A DNA stretch of 64,000 nucleotides from Negativicutes bacterium (GCA_031292015.1 JARLHY010000098.1:20070-84069); one strand, 5' to 3'; positions 1 through 9,748 are shown, numbered from the stretch's first letter. Notes: generated from the letters alone by a model not told the origin. Numbers and translations: made by a program.

Positions 1-2
1 TC

Positions 3-641
3 AGCCAGCAGGGAGTGGCCGAATTCTGCGATGTTTTCTGCGAAGACAGCGTGTTCGACCTGGCCCAGTCGCGGCGCATCCTGGAGTGCGGCAGACGCCA
101 CGGCCTGCTGCCGAAAATCCACGCCGACGAAATCACGGCGCTGGGCGGCGCAGGGCTGGCCGGTGAACTGGGCGCGGTTTCGGCCGAGCACTTGATCCAT
201 GCCGGAGACGAGGGGCTGGCCAAAATAGCGGCCGCCGGCACCGTAGCTGTACTGCTGCCAGGCACTTCTTTCTACCTGGGTGAAGCTTTCGCCAGGGCCC
301 GGACGATGGTGGAACTGGGGATCGCGGTGGCGGTGGCCAGCGACTTCAACCCCGGGTCGTGCCCCACCGAGTCGCTGCAGATGCCGATGACTATCGCCTG
401 CCTCAAATACCGGCTGACGCCGGAGGAGGTGCTGACGGCGGTCACTTTGAACGCCGCGGCGGCGATCAACCGCAGCGCCGGGGTCGGCAGTCTCGAAGAA
501 GGCAAGCAGGCCGACCTGGTGATCTGGAACGCGCCTGATCTGGAGTTTCTGTTTTATCACTGGGGAGTCAACCTGGTCGGGACGGTGGTCAAACGCGGCG
601 AAGTCGTTTTCAGGAAAGGTGAGGGTAAGCTATGCGATTGA
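3..641 (+). CDS. hutI: Imidazolonepropionase, C-terminal part (5' end outside window)
   Basis: Hydrolyses 4-imidazolone-5-propionate to N-formimino-L-glutamate, the third step of histidine degradation, in the cytoplasm. The frame is open from the first bases of the window, so about the first half of the protein is missing; the GTG at 15 is internal. What remains shows amidohydrolase features: a HADEI stretch (metal or substrate His/Glu), an SAEHLIHAG segment, the SDFNPGS loop carrying the catalytic-type aspartate, and the terminal EEGKQADLVIW stretch shared by the superfamily. The stop overlaps the start of the cyclodeaminase gene by 10 bases, as expected for a hut operon. The family call is firm; start and upstream operon content cannot be seen. 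Confidence 0.93.
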   Translation, partial: SQQGVAEFCDVFCEDSVFDLAQSRRILECGRRHGLLPKIHADEITALGGAGLAGELGAVSAEHLIHAGDEGLAKIAAAGTVAVLLPGTSFYLGEAFARARTMVELGIAVAVASDFNPGSCPTESLQMPMTIACLKYRLTPEEVLTAVTLNAAAAINRSAGVGSLEEGKQADLVIWNAPDLEFLFYHWGVNLVGTVVKRGEVVFRKGEGKLCD

Positions 642-1261
642 TCGAGTATCAGGTAAAGGATTTTGTTGAACTGCTGGCCTCGGACGCGCCGGCGCCCGGC
701 GGAGGTTCCACAGCGGCCCTGCTTGGATCGCTGGGCGCCGCTCTGACGGTGATGGTAGCCAACCTCACCACCGGCAGGGAGAAGTTTAAGGACAGCGAGC
801 CGCTGGTGCAGGAGCTCCTCGGCGCCAGCCGGGAACTCAGCCGGGAACTGTTGGTTCTCATCGACCGCGACACCGAGGCTTTCAATAAAGTCATGGCGGC
901 GCTGAATATGCCGAAAACGACGGAGGACGAAAAGCGGCGGCGGGCGACGGCCCTGCAGGCGGGGCTTCGCTTCGCCACCGAGGTGCCTTTCGCGATCATG
1001 GAGAAGTCGGCGGCGGCGCTGGCCCTTGTGGCCAAGGCGGTGAACAAAACCAACCCGTCGGCTATGAGCGATCTGGGAGTCGGGGCCGGGTGCCTGCTGG
1101 GGGCCGTCCAGGGGGGCTGGCTGAATGTGCTGATCAACCTCGGCGGCATCAAGGACGAAGCTTTCGTCGCCAGCTACAAGGAACGGGGCAAGCGGATCGT
1201 GAGCGAGAGCCGGGAGGTGGCCGGCAGGCTGGAGAAGGAAATAGAAGCGGCACTAACCTGA
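632..1261 (+). CDS. Cyclodeaminase / methenyl-THF cyclohydrolase family protein
   Basis: A 209-residue stand-alone member of the formiminotransferase-cyclodeaminase C-terminal family, which releases ammonia from 5-formimino-tetrahydrofolate or opens methenyl-tetrahydrofolate. The glycine-rich DAPAPGGGSTAALLGSLGAAL segment near residues 18-38 and the SDLGVGAGCLLGA segment near residues 143-155 are typical of the family, and the length fits the single-domain form. It overlaps hutI by 10 bases, so it probably handles the formimino group transferred to folate during histidine breakdown. The formiminotransferase partner would lie upstream, outside the window. Whether it acts as cyclodeaminase or cyclohydrolase cannot be told from sequence. 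Confidence 0.88.
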   Translation: MRLIEYQVKDFVELLASDAPAPGGGSTAALLGSLGAALTVMVANLTTGREKFKDSEPLVQELLGASRELSRELLVLIDRDTEAFNKVMAALNMPKTTEDEKRRRATALQAGLRFATEVPFAIMEKSAAALALVAKAVNKTNPSAMSDLGVGAGCLLGAVQGGWLNVLINLGGIKDEAFVASYKERGKRIVSESREVAGRLEKEIEAALT

Positions 1262-1325
1262 GGCTGTTGTATTTATTTACAGATACAGTGCCAGCGCCAT
1301 AGTCATGGAAAAAGACCAGAAAATA

Positions 1326-1376
1326 AAGACTGCCCAACAAGCATCAATACTTGTCAGGCGGTTCTTTTATTTTTTG
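1326..1376 (+). terminator. Intrinsic terminator after the hut operon
   Basis: An imperfect stem (left arm 1326-1341, right arm 1350-1366) is followed by a T-rich run to about 1375. It sits 65 bases after the cyclodeaminase stop. The rest of the 312-base gap up to glgC shows no convincing gene; a short open frame at 1305-1538 runs straight through this hairpin. Confidence 0.6.
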
Positions 1377-1573
1377 TCCGGATGTTATGCCTCCGGAATC
1401 CGAAAAAAAGAAGCAGAATTGTTGGAAAATAGTCCGCTGCGACAAGGGAAAAGTCGCGGACGGCGTGGAATAGAGCAAAAAGTGGATGTCCGTAAGACGA
1501 TTATAGGACAAATAGTCCGGCGAACCGAATATATTTAACATAAAGAATAAAGAAACGGAAAGGAGGGGCCGTC

Positions 1574-2806
1574 ATGTATATCTTGGGCAACGTCACCAGG
1601 AACACGATTGCAATGGTGCTGGCCGGCGGCAAAGGGGAGCGGCTCAGCCCGATTACCATGAACCGGCCGAAACCGAGCGTCCAGTTCGGCGGCAAGTACA
1701 AAATCATCGATTTCGTGCTGAGCAACCTGTTCAATTCCGGGATCCGGAAGGTGTATATCCTGACCCAATACCGGGCATATCCATTAAATAAACACATCAA
1801 GGAGTCCTGGGCCAGGTGGGCCGGTCTCGGCGAATTCTTTGACACGATTTCCCCTGAGACCAGCAGCGCCAGCGAAGAGTGGTTCAAGGGCACCGCGGAC
1901 GCCATCTTTCAGTTCCTGCGGTTCATCGAATCCTCAGACGCCGATTATGTGGCAATCTTCGGCGGCGACCATATCTACAAGATGGATGTCAGCCAGATGA
2001 TCAGCTATCATATCGTGAACAAAGCGGACATCACCCTGGCGGCGCTGGAGGTGCCGGTGGACGAGGCCAGGCGGTTCGGGATTTTTTCAGTGGATGAGGA
2101 TTTCCAGGTGACGGCCTTCACCGAAAAACCGGAGGAGCCTGTGACCATCCCCGACCGGTCCACCTGTTTCGCCTCAATGGGCAATTATATTTTTTCTACC
2201 AAAAAGCTGATCGAGGTGCTGAAAGAAGGCCGGAAAAAATACGCCGACCTCGATTTTGGCAAGCATGTCATTCCGATGATGCTGGAGCGGGGCGACAGGG
2301 TGTTCGCCTACAACTTCATCGACAATCTGATTCCCGGGATGAAGCCGGAGGAAAAAGGCTACTGGAAAGATGTCGGCACCATCGACTCCTATTATGACGC
2401 CAACATGGACCTTGTCAACATAAGCCCGCAGCTGAATCTTTACAACTACAAGTGGCCGATCCTGACCAATCAGGGCAATCTCCCGCCGGCGAAGACGGTT
2501 TTTGACGAGGAAGGCCGGCGGGGCCAGAATCTCAGCTCTTATATCTGCGGCGGCTGCATCACCAGCGGCAGCACGGTGCGCCGGTCGATTATCGGGCCGC
2601 GCTGCAAGGTCAACAGCTTCAGCCTGGTGGAGGATTCAATCTTTTTTGAAAATGTGGAAATAGGCCGGCATTGCAAGATCAAACGGGCGATCATCGATGA
2701 AAATGTCAAAATCCGCGACGGCCTGGAGATCGGCTACGACCATGATGCCGACCGGAAAAAAGGCTATACGGTGACCGAGTCGGGGATCGTGGTAGTGACG
2801 AAATAG
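1574..2806 (+). CDS. glgC: Glucose-1-phosphate adenylyltransferase
   Basis: Makes ADP-glucose from glucose-1-phosphate and ATP, the committed step of bacterial glycogen synthesis. The 410-residue protein starts with the nucleotidyltransferase loop LAGGKGERL near residues 16-24, followed by the [10 protein letters not shown] segment, GGDHIYKMD around residue 130 and the FTEKPEEP region. The C-terminal third has the left-handed beta-helix type repeats ([25 protein letters not shown]). Length and order match GlgC closely. The ATG is preceded by an AAAGGAGGGG ribosome site. The phosphoglucomutase gene follows 68 bases downstream in the same direction, so the pair supplies and activates glucose-1-phosphate. 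No glgA, glgB or glgP is seen here. Confidence 0.95.
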   Translation: MYILGNVTRNTIAMVLAGGKGERLSPITMNRPKPSVQFGGKYKIIDFVLSNLFNSGIRKVYILTQYRAYPLNKHIKESWARWAGLGEFFDTISPETSSASEEWFKGTADAIFQFLRFIESSDADYVAIFGGDHIYKMDVSQMISYHIVNKADITLAALEVPVDEARRFGIFSVDEDFQVTAFTEKPEEPVTIPDRSTCFASMGNYIFSTKKLIEVLKEGRKKYADLDFGKHVIPMMLERGDRVFAYNFIDNLIPGMKPEEKGYWKDVGTIDSYYDANMDLVNISPQLNLYNYKWPILTNQGNLPPAKTVFDEEGRRGQNLSSYICGGCITSGSTVRRSIIGPRCKVNSFSLVEDSIFFENVEIGRHCKIKRAIIDENVKIRDGLEIGYDHDADRKKGYTVTESGIVVVTK

Positions 2807-2874
2807 CAGCAAAGGGCAACAGCCGGGGTTCCCGGCGTTTCCCGGACAATGCGGTATTTGGAGGGTGGTTAGCT

Positions 2875-4527
2875 GTGTCGATTCATCCCCTGGCAGGCAA
2901 AAAGGCGCCCCAGTCGATCCTGGTCAACATTCCGCGCCTGATCAGCGCATACTACATCAATCGTCCCGATGTCGGCGACCCCGGGCAGAAGGTCGCCTTC
3001 GGCACTTCCGGCCACCGCGGCAGTTCGCTGGGCGGAAGCTTCAACGAGGCTCACATCCACGCCATCACTCAGGCGATCTGTTGCTACCGCCGGGAGCAGG
3101 GCATCACCGGCCCGCTGTACTTAGGCTTTGACACCCACGCTTTGTCCGAGCCGGCGTTCATCTCGGCGCTGGAGGTGCTGGCCGCCAACGGGGTCCAGAC
3201 GCTGATCGCCAAGGACATGAATTATACGCCGACACCGGGAGTGTCCCACGCGATTCTGACTTACAACCTGGGCCGCAAAACAGGGCTGGCCGACGGCGTG
3301 GTCATCACTCCGTCCCACAATCCGCCGGACAACGGCGGCATCAAGTACAACCCGCCGAGCGGCGGGCCCGCCGACACCGACGCAACTTCCTGGATTGCCG
3401 CCAAGGCCAACGGTTTTCTGGCGGACGGGAACAAAGAAGTAAAGCGGATAACCTACGAAAAGGCCCTGAAGGCCGACAATGTGCGTCAGCACGATTTCAT
3501 CGGCGCTTATGTCAGCGACCTGAAAAACATCATCGACATGGACGCTATCACAGGGGCCGGCCTGAAGCTCGGGGCGGATGCCCTCGGCGGCGCCGGTCTG
3601 GGGTATTGGCCGGCGATAGCGGCGCTGTACGGCATCGATATCGATCTGCGCAACGGTTATGCCGACCCGACCTTCGGGTTCATGAACGTCGACAGCGACG
3701 GCAAAATCCGGATGGACTGCTCCTCGCCCTACGCCATGGCAGGGCTGATCGACCTCAAAAACAAGTATGACCTCGCTTTCGGCAACGATCCGGATTTTGA
3801 CAGGCACGGCATTGTCACCCGCAGCAGCGGGCTGATGAACCCGAACCACTATCTGGCGGTGGCCATTTCCTACCTGTTCCGCGACCGCACCGGCTGGCGG
3901 CAGGACGCCGCCATCGGCAAAACCCTTGTCAGCTCGTCGATGATCGACCGCGTCGCCGAAGGTCTGAACCGGAGACTGGCCGAAGTCCCGGTGGGGTTCA
4001 AGTGGTTTGTCGACGGGCTTGTGGACGGCTCGTTCGGTTTCGGCGGGGAAGAAAGCGCCGGGGCGTCTTTCCTGAGAAAGGACGGCACCGTCTGGACCAC
4101 CGACAAGGACGGTATCATCCTTTGTCTGCTGGCGGCGGAAATCATGGCGAAGACCGGCCGGGATCCCGGGGAGCACTATCAGGAACTGACGGTTAAATTC
4201 GGCGCGCCGGTCTATGAGCGGATCGACGCGGCGGCCAACCCGCAGCAGAAGGCCTGCCTGGCCAAACTGTCGGCAGAGCAGGTAACAGCCGCCAGCCTGG
4301 CCGGGGAAAAGATCACCGCCAAGCTTACGAGGGCTCCGGGCAACAACGCCGCCATCGGCGGACTGAAGGTCACCACCGGCAGCGGGTGGTTCGCGGCGCG
4401 ACCGTCAGGCACCGAGGATGTTTACAAGATATACGCCGAAAGCTTCAAGGGGCAGGCCCACCTTCGCCAGATCCAGGAGGAAGCGCAAAGAATCGTCAGC
4501 GATACCTTTGCCGCCTCCGGAGTGTGA
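2875..4527 (+). CDS. pgm: Phosphoglucomutase (alpha-D-glucose-phosphate specific)
   Basis: Interconverts glucose-6-phosphate and glucose-1-phosphate, feeding the glgC product line. The 550-residue length and the N-terminal [11 protein letters not shown] stretch match the E. coli Pgm type. The phosphoserine loop [11 protein letters not shown] is at about residues 145-155, the metal-binding DPDFDRHG around 300, the sugar-binding [10 protein letters not shown] around 393-402 and the phosphate-binding [12 protein letters not shown] near the C-terminus. The start is a GTG at 2875 with GGAGGG about 10 bases upstream. No frameshift or missing key residue was seen. It probably shares a transcript with glgC. 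Confidence 0.95.
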   Translation: MSIHPLAGKKAPQSILVNIPRLISAYYINRPDVGDPGQKVAFGTSGHRGSSLGGSFNEAHIHAITQAICCYRREQGITGPLYLGFDTHALSEPAFISALEVLAANGVQTLIAKDMNYTPTPGVSHAILTYNLGRKTGLADGVVITPSHNPPDNGGIKYNPPSGGPADTDATSWIAAKANGFLADGNKEVKRITYEKALKADNVRQHDFIGAYVSDLKNIIDMDAITGAGLKLGADALGGAGLGYWPAIAALYGIDIDLRNGYADPTFGFMNVDSDGKIRMDCSSPYAMAGLIDLKNKYDLAFGNDPDFDRHGIVTRSSGLMNPNHYLAVAISYLFRDRTGWRQDAAIGKTLVSSSMIDRVAEGLNRRLAEVPVGFKWFVDGLVDGSFGFGGEESAGASFLRKDGTVWTTDKDGIILCLLAAEIMAKTGRDPGEHYQELTVKFGAPVYERIDAAANPQQKACLAKLSAEQVTAASLAGEKITAKLTRAPGNNAAIGGLKVTTGSGWFAARPSGTEDVYKIYAESFKGQAHLRQIQEEAQRIVSDTFAASGV

Positions 4528-4763
4528 CGGGAGGCGGAAGGGACCCGGGCTGTAGCCCCCGCAGGGCGCCCGGCAGCCAGGGAAACATTTTTCTCCAAAT
4601 TGTTACGGAAAATGGGCAGGAATTTTTCTGCCGAACGTGAAGTTATACATGTCCAAAATTGTCCTGCGGCAGTCTACCGGAAGCGGCCCGCCAAATGAGT
4701 TTCAACAAATCAGCGGTCCAATCCGCTGGGCGGAATCAGGGCGACAAGACATCCGCAGTGAAG

Positions 4764-4806
4764 GCGGCACTCCCCCGGCTCAATACCGGGGCTGTGCTGC
4801 TTTTCT
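4764..4806 (+). terminator. Strong hairpin plus T-run in the leader of the first ABC transporter operon
   Basis: Two stacked stems (4764-4770 with 4794-4800; CCCCGG with CCGGGG inside) are followed by TTTTCT at 4801-4806. It lies 236 bases after pgm and 69 bases before the next gene, so it may end pgm readthrough or act as an attenuator. Upstream bases 4528-4763 hold no supported gene, and I recognised no known riboswitch class there. Confidence 0.6.
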
Positions 4807-4874
4807 AAATTGGCAGGGTCTGATCCATTTTGGCTGCTTTGGCAAGACATGAGTATTTAAGAGGAGGAAGGCGC

Positions 4875-6005
4875 GTGAACAAGTACACGAGGATTATGGC
4901 GGTACTGCTGGTGGTGGTCTTTATGATCGTGGGAGCAGGCTGCGGCGGCGAAAAAAAGAGCGGTCTGGTTGTGGCGATGGTAAATCCGTTGTCAGGTGAC
5001 GCCGCTACCTATGGAATGAGCCACAAGAACGGCTTCGAACTGGCCCGGGAAGAGATCAACAAAGCAGGTGGCATCAAGGGCCAGCAGATCGACGCCCTGT
5101 TCCATGACGACGCCGGCGATCCCAAGCAGGCTGCGGCTGGGGCCCAGAAATTCGCCGACCAGAAGGACGTCATCGCCATCGTCGGTTCGGCGCTGAGCTC
5201 CAATACCCTGGCAATGGTACCGATCACCGATAAAGCCAAGCTGCCTCATTCGGTGGTGTCGTCAAGCACGCCGAAACTGAGCGGCATGAGCCAGTATTTC
5301 TTCCGGATGGCGGTGCAGGACGCCCAGATCGGCATCCTGATGGGCGACCTGATGGCCCAGAAGCTGGGGGCGAAAAATGTCGCCATTCTGTACCCCAACA
5401 ATGATTTCGGCAAGGGTCTGGCGGCGGTGGTGGAGTCGCAGCTGAAAAAGCAGAATGTCAATGTGACGTCATCCCAGGCTTACCTTGTCACCGACAAAGA
5501 TTTCTCGGCGCTGCTGACGGTGATCAAGGCCCAGAATATTGACGCGCTGGCAGTGTGCGGCACCTATACCGACGGCGGCCTGATCGTCAAACAGGCCAGC
5601 GAAATCGGTCTCACTGTACCGGTAATCAGCGGACCTGGTTTTTACAGCCCGAAATTCATCGAGATCGCCGGCAAGGCTTCGGAGAAAGCCATTTTCCTGA
5701 ACGCTTTCGTTTCCAGCAACCCTGATCCCAAAGTCCAGGGTTTCGTGAAAAAGTACACCGAGAAATACGGTACCGCGCCGGACACCTTCGCGGCGCTGGG
5801 CTATGACCAGATGTACGTGATCGCCAAGGCGATGGAAAAGGCGGCCGAGAAAGGGGCCATCACCCGGGAGAATGTCCGCGCGGCGATGGCGGCAAGCAAC
5901 TATCCCGGAATCACCGGCACCGTGACCTTCGACGACAAGGGTGACTGGGTGCGCCCCTACCTGTACCTGACGATTAAAGACGGCCAATTTGTAATGTATA
6001 ACTAG
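4875..6005 (+). CDS. Branched-chain-type ABC transporter substrate-binding lipoprotein (operon 1)
   Basis: A 376-residue periplasmic binding protein of the LivJ/LivK (type I, Leu/Ile/Val-binding) family. GTG at 4875 is chosen because GAGGAGG sits 8-14 bases upstream; a longer frame from 4830 lacks a ribosome site. A hydrophobic signal segment ends in a lipobox (VGAGC), so the mature protein is a lipoprotein. The Peripla_BP_6 fold is visible in MVNPLSGDAATYG, the GIKGQQIDALFHDDAGDPKQA stretch and IVGSALSSNTLAMVPI. The gene heads a five-gene H-M-G-F permease/ATPase set, so it delivers the substrate. The ligand could be an amino acid, an amide or another small carboxylate; the sequence does not decide. 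Confidence 0.9.
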   Translation: MNKYTRIMAVLLVVVFMIVGAGCGGEKKSGLVVAMVNPLSGDAATYGMSHKNGFELAREEINKAGGIKGQQIDALFHDDAGDPKQAAAGAQKFADQKDVIAIVGSALSSNTLAMVPITDKAKLPHSVVSSSTPKLSGMSQYFFRMAVQDAQIGILMGDLMAQKLGAKNVAILYPNNDFGKGLAAVVESQLKKQNVNVTSSQAYLVTDKDFSALLTVIKAQNIDALAVCGTYTDGGLIVKQASEIGLTVPVISGPGFYSPKFIEIAGKASEKAIFLNAFVSSNPDPKVQGFVKKYTEKYGTAPDTFAALGYDQMYVIAKAMEKAAEKGAITRENVRAAMAASNYPGITGTVTFDDKGDWVRPYLYLTIKDGQFVMYN

Positions 6006-6067
6006 CTCGATGCGCGGGGAGCGGCCAAACCGCTCCCCGTTTGCTGACTGAAGCGGAGGTATAAGTG

Positions 6068-6952
6068 ATGCTGCTTGTACAACAGATCATCAACGGGCTG
6101 GCTCTGGGCGGGATTTATTCGCTGATCGCCATCGGCTGGACGGTGGTGTTCGGGATTGTCGGCCTTATCAACTGGACCCACGGGGAAGTGTTCATGATCG
6201 GAGCCTTTGTCGGCTATTTTCTGATCACTTCCTTCAAGGTCAATTTTTTTGTAGCGCTGTTCGGGGCGATGATCGCCGGCGGATTTACCGCCTATCTGCT
6301 CAACCATTCCGCCTACCGGCCGCTGCGGACCGGACCGAAGCTGGCGCTGTTCATTACCGCTCTCGGGGCTTCGACTTTTCTGCGCAATCTGGCGGCGCTG
6401 CTGTGGGAACCCCATTCCCGGGCCTATCCGCCGACGCTTGAGTTTTCGGTTCAGACCTTCAGCGTCGGGGGCAGCGTGCTGACGGTGAACACGCTGCAGC
6501 TGTTTATCTTCGCGGTCACGCTGTTTATCATGGCTTTTCTCCAGTGGTTCATCACCAGGACGATGATGGGCAAGGCCATGCTGGCCGCGTCCCAGGACCT
6601 AGAAGTGGTCAGCCTGATGGGGGTCGAGGTCAACAGTCTGATCAACATCACTTTCTGGGTCAGCGGAATCTTGGGTGGCGCGGCCGGGGTGCTGGTCGGG
6701 GTGCTGTACGCCATCAATCCCCAGATGGGAGCCCTGGCGGGGCTGAAAGGCTGGGCGGTGGCGGTGCTCGGCGGGGTGGGCAGTATCAGCGGCGCAATGA
6801 TTGCCGGGCTGCTCTTGGGGGTGGCCGAGAACATTTCTTCCAGCTATATTTCCTCCGGCTACCGTGACGCCATCGCCTTCGTGATCATGATCATCACCCT
6901 GATCGTCAAACCTACGGGCCTGATGGGCTTTAAGTTTGAAGAGAAGGTTTAG
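6068..6952 (+). CDS. livH: Branched-chain-type ABC transporter permease LivH (operon 1)
   Basis: Inner-membrane permease of the LivH family, about 294 residues with some eight hydrophobic segments. The N-terminal QQIINGLALGGIYSLIAIGW and the GLINWTHGEVFMIGAFVGY segment are near-invariant in this family, as is the late GLKGWAVAVLGGVGSISGA loop that contacts the ATPase. ATG 6068 is preferred over the GTG three bases upstream because GGAGGT is then seven bases away. It follows the binding-protein gene by 62 bases and is followed by livM after 11, so the five genes are one operon. Confidence 0.93.
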   Translation: MLLVQQIINGLALGGIYSLIAIGWTVVFGIVGLINWTHGEVFMIGAFVGYFLITSFKVNFFVALFGAMIAGGFTAYLLNHSAYRPLRTGPKLALFITALGASTFLRNLAALLWEPHSRAYPPTLEFSVQTFSVGGSVLTVNTLQLFIFAVTLFIMAFLQWFITRTMMGKAMLAASQDLEVVSLMGVEVNSLINITFWVSGILGGAAGVLVGVLYAINPQMGALAGLKGWAVAVLGGVGSISGAMIAGLLLGVAENISSSYISSGYRDAIAFVIMIITLIVKPTGLMGFKFEEKV

Positions 6953-6963
6953 GGGGGACCGCG

Positions 6964-7935
6964 ATGCGCAAGGCTGTCATTTTTTCATTGGTGGTGCTGG
7001 CGGTGACCTTTTTTGATTCGCTGGACCTCACCCGCGATTATATTTTCCCCTCGTATTTCAAGCACATCCTGTTCGTCAGTCTGGCTTACAGCGTGCTGAC
7101 TCTCAGCCTGAACATCATTTCCGGCTTCATCGGCCAGGTCTCTCTCGGTCACGCCGCTTTTTTCGGTCTCGGCGGCTATGTCTCGGCCCTGTTGACCCAG
7201 GTCTATCAGGCGCCTTTCTGGCCGAGTTTCCTGCTGGCCGGGATCGTGGCGGCGTTGGTGGGCATACCGCTGGGGGCGCCGGCGCTGAGGATCAGGGGAC
7301 CGTTTCTGGTGGTGGTGACCTATGGTTTCGGCGAGGTGTTCCGGTTCATCGCCATCAACCTGGATATCACTGGCGGACCGGCCGGGCTGCCGGGGCTGAT
7401 CACTCCGGCCATCGGCGGCGTCAGCTTCAGCAGCATCGGAGTGTCAGGCAAGGAAGTTTTTATTGTGATCATGCTGATGATGGCGCTCTTTCTGGCTTTT
7501 TTCATGCGGCAGATCGGCGAGTCCCGGGTGGGCCATGCCTTTGCGGCCATCCGCGAGGATGAAATCGCTGCAGCAGCCATGGGCGTGAATGTCAACTATC
7601 ATAAACTGCTGGCTTTTGTCCTTGGCGCGTTTTTCGCCGGGCTGACCGGCAGCCTGTTCGTCCACTATCTTTCGTTTATCAGTCCGGACATGCTGGGCTC
7701 GAACGAGTCGATCATGATTCTGACGATGGTGGTGGTGGGAGGGACGCTCAGCATCACCGGTTCCTTTGTCGGAGCGTTTTTGCTGACCGTTCTGCCGGAA
7801 GCCCTCAGGTACCTGAAAGATATCGTCGGGCTGAGCTACGACCCATGGCTGGTGCTGTTCGGACTGCTGCTGGTCATCATGATGCGGGTCAAACCCCAGG
7901 GTATCCTGGGAGTGGACACGGTATTCCGGCGTTAG
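6964..7935 (+). CDS. livM: Branched-chain-type ABC transporter permease LivM (operon 1)
   Basis: Second permease subunit, 323 residues with about nine or ten hydrophobic segments. Family signatures are LTLSLNIISGFIGQVSLGHA near the N-terminus, RIRGPFLVVVTYGFGEVFR in the middle, and the SRVGHAFAAIREDEIAAAAMG cytoplasmic coupling loop. It pairs with LivH in the membrane to form the channel driven by LivG and LivF. It lies 11 bases after livH and 10 before livG, with GGGGGG as ribosome site. Nothing is truncated or rearranged. Confidence 0.93.
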   Translation: MRKAVIFSLVVLAVTFFDSLDLTRDYIFPSYFKHILFVSLAYSVLTLSLNIISGFIGQVSLGHAAFFGLGGYVSALLTQVYQAPFWPSFLLAGIVAALVGIPLGAPALRIRGPFLVVVTYGFGEVFRFIAINLDITGGPAGLPGLITPAIGGVSFSSIGVSGKEVFIVIMLMMALFLAFFMRQIGESRVGHAFAAIREDEIAAAAMGVNVNYHKLLAFVLGAFFAGLTGSLFVHYLSFISPDMLGSNESIMILTMVVVGGTLSITGSFVGAFLLTVLPEALRYLKDIVGLSYDPWLVLFGLLLVIMMRVKPQGILGVDTVFRR

Positions 7936-7945
7936 GGGTGAAGAG

Positions 7946-8722
7946 ATGCTACTGAAAACGGAGCAGCTTTGTAAAAAATTCGGCGGACTGACGGCGGTCA
8001 ACGGTATCGACTTTCATATCGACGCCGGCGAAGTCGTGGCGGTCATCGGTCCCAACGGTTCGGGCAAGACCACCTTTTTCAACGTGATCAGCGGGATTCT
8101 GCCGGCGACTTCGGGGCGGATTCTGTTCAAGGACCGGGATGTCACCGCCCTCAAGGCCCATGACATCACCAAACAGGGGATGGCCAGGACGTTCCAGAAT
8201 ATCCGCCTGTTCCAGAACCTGACAGCCAGAGACAATATCATCATCGGCCGCTACAGCCAGAATTCATCAGGCCTATTTGACGGGCTGTTCCACACTGCCC
8301 GGCTGAAGCAGGAGGAGCGGGAAAACGAGGTCAAGGCGGCCGAACTGCTGGAGTTCGTCGGCCTGACGGCCCACCGGGATGTAAAAGCGCGAAGTCTGCC
8401 CTACGGCGCCCAGCGCCGCCTCGAGATCGCCAGGGCCCTGGCCAGCCAGCCGGCTTTGTTGCTGCTGGACGAACCGGCGGCCGGGATGAATCCCAGGGAA
8501 GTGGACGCCCTGCTCCAACTGATCGGCAAACTTAAGGCCACAGGGCTCACCATCCTACTGATCGAGCATCAGATGCGGCTGGTCATGGGGATCGCCGAAC
8601 GGCTGATCGTCTTCGATCATGGCGAGAAAATCGCCGAAGGAGCGCCGAAGGAGGTCCGCCACAACCCGAAGGTTGTCGAAGCCTATATTGGAACAGAGGT
8701 GAACGCCGGTGCTAAACATTGA
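7946..8722 (+). CDS. livG: Branched-chain-type ABC transporter ATPase LivG (operon 1)
   Basis: Cytoplasmic ATPase, 258 residues. Walker A is GPNGSGKTTFF near residues 33-43 and Walker B LLLLDEPAAGMNP near 171-183. The signature helix reads PYGAQRRLEIARAL, the A-for-G or E variation being common in LivG. The insertion between Walker A and the signature and the IEHQMRLVMGIAERLIVFDHG switch region are LivG-like. It overlaps livF by 14 bases, implying coupled translation and equal amounts of the two ATPases. It energises the permease pair encoded just upstream. Confidence 0.94.
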   Translation: MLLKTEQLCKKFGGLTAVNGIDFHIDAGEVVAVIGPNGSGKTTFFNVISGILPATSGRILFKDRDVTALKAHDITKQGMARTFQNIRLFQNLTARDNIIIGRYSQNSSGLFDGLFHTARLKQEERENEVKAAELLEFVGLTAHRDVKARSLPYGAQRRLEIARALASQPALLLLDEPAAGMNPREVDALLQLIGKLKATGLTILLIEHQMRLVMGIAERLIVFDHGEKIAEGAPKEVRHNPKVVEAYIGTEVNAGAKH

Positions 8723-9410
8723 GGGTATCAGTGTTTATTACGACAATATTCAGGCGATCCGCGACGTCTCGCTGAAGGTTGAGCAAGGGGAAATCGTTAC
8801 CATCATCGGGGCCAACGGCGCCGGCAAAACCACCATTCAAAAAACGATCATGGGTCTCTTGCAGGCCAGGACCGGCAAGATAGCCTTCGAGGGCGAAGAT
8901 ATCACCAGGCTGCCCACGGCGAAGATCGTTTCCCGGGGTATTGCTCTGGTGCCGGAGGGCCGGAGGGTCTTTCCCCGTCTGAGTGTGGCCGACAATCTGA
9001 TTCTGGGGGCTTATGCCCGCAAGGATAAAGAGGTGGACGCCGACCTGGCGCGGATCTATGAGATGTTCCCCCGGCTGGGGGAGCGGAAGAAGCAGTCGGC
9101 CGGGACGCTGAGCGGCGGCGAACAGCAGATGGTGGCCATCGGCCGGGGGCTGATGAGCCGGCCGCGGCTGCTGCTCCTTGATGAGCCGTCAATGGGGCTG
9201 GCCCCGGTGCTGGTGGCTCAGATTTTCCGGACCATTGTCGAAATCAACGCCATGGGCACAACGGTGCTGCTGGTGGAGCAGAATGCCCGCATGGCGCTAT
9301 CCATCGCCGCCCGGGCCTACGCCCTGGAAACCGGCGCGATCGTCCTGGCCGGGCCGGCGGCCGAGCTGGCCGACAACGAGCAAGTCAGGAACGCATATCT
9401 GGGGGAATAA
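8709..9410 (+). CDS. livF: Branched-chain-type ABC transporter ATPase LivF (operon 1)
   Basis: Second ATPase subunit, 233 residues. Walker A is GANGAGKTT around residues 35-43, the signature LSGGEQQMVAIGRGL is canonical, and Walker B is LLLLDEPSMGLAP. The ALVPEGRRVFPRLSVADNL stretch is diagnostic for LivF. The start is a GTG inside the end of livG; the overlap supports it. It is the last gene of the operon. A long perfect hairpin follows about 126 bases downstream. Confidence 0.94.
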   Translation: MLNIEGISVYYDNIQAIRDVSLKVEQGEIVTIIGANGAGKTTIQKTIMGLLQARTGKIAFEGEDITRLPTAKIVSRGIALVPEGRRVFPRLSVADNLILGAYARKDKEVDADLARIYEMFPRLGERKKQSAGTLSGGEQQMVAIGRGLMSRPRLLLLDEPSMGLAPVLVAQIFRTIVEINAMGTTVLLVEQNARMALSIAARAYALETGAIVLAGPAAELADNEQVRNAYLGE

Positions 9411-9536
9411 TTTTTTGGAGCTGTTGAAAACGACCGGATGAAAGAGATCGGTCCGGCGGCGTACTGCGCCGAACAAAGCAAGTTGCCGCGGTACTGAGAA
9501 AAAGCGGAGAAAGAACACGGCTCATTAGGAGCCTCA

Positions 9537-9575
9537 GGCAAGAAGCCTTCCGGCGTCAGCGGAAGGCTTCTTGCC
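9537..9575. repeat. 16-bp perfect inverted repeat hairpin after livF
   Basis: Left arm 9537-9552 and right arm 9560-9575 are perfect complements around a 7-base loop. There is no T-run on either strand, so it may be a transcript-stabilising hairpin or a poor terminator between the convergent livF and the small minus-strand genes. The remaining bases of 9411-9610 show no gene. Confidence 0.65.
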
Positions 9576-9610
9576 TGTTCACAGTATTCAGCGCAAAGGA
9601 AACGTAGCAT

Positions 9611-9748
9611 TTAATCTTTGGATATGTACTCTGACATCAAGTCGTTAAGACGCTCCTGCGTTTCTTGCTGCAGCATCTCTTTGCGTTTTTTTTCGTCCAG
9701 AACTATTTCATCCAGCAATTCCTCGACAATTTTTTTCGGATTATCCAA
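9611..9748 (-). CDS. Small acidic/charged protein, 45 residues, unknown
   Basis: A small charged, probably helical protein ending in MSEYISKD. An ATG at 9793 gives a 60-residue version, but a GAGAGGGGG ribosome site lies about seven bases upstream of a TTG at 9748 (protein then begins MDNPKKIVEELLDEI). That start is preferred. The heptad-like spacing of leucine, isoleucine and methionine between charged residues suggests a single long helix or coiled coil. It lies downstream of another small minus-strand gene (9814-10038). I do not recognise the family; coding status rests on the ribosome site and codon pattern. Confidence 0.5.
   Translation of the reverse strand: MDNPKKIVEELLDEIVLDEKKRKEMLQQETQERLNDLMSEYISKD

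Noticed and set aside
1305..1538. 77-residue plus-strand open frame before glgC
   Set aside because: Runs through the terminator hairpin and has no ribosome site or recognisable sequence.
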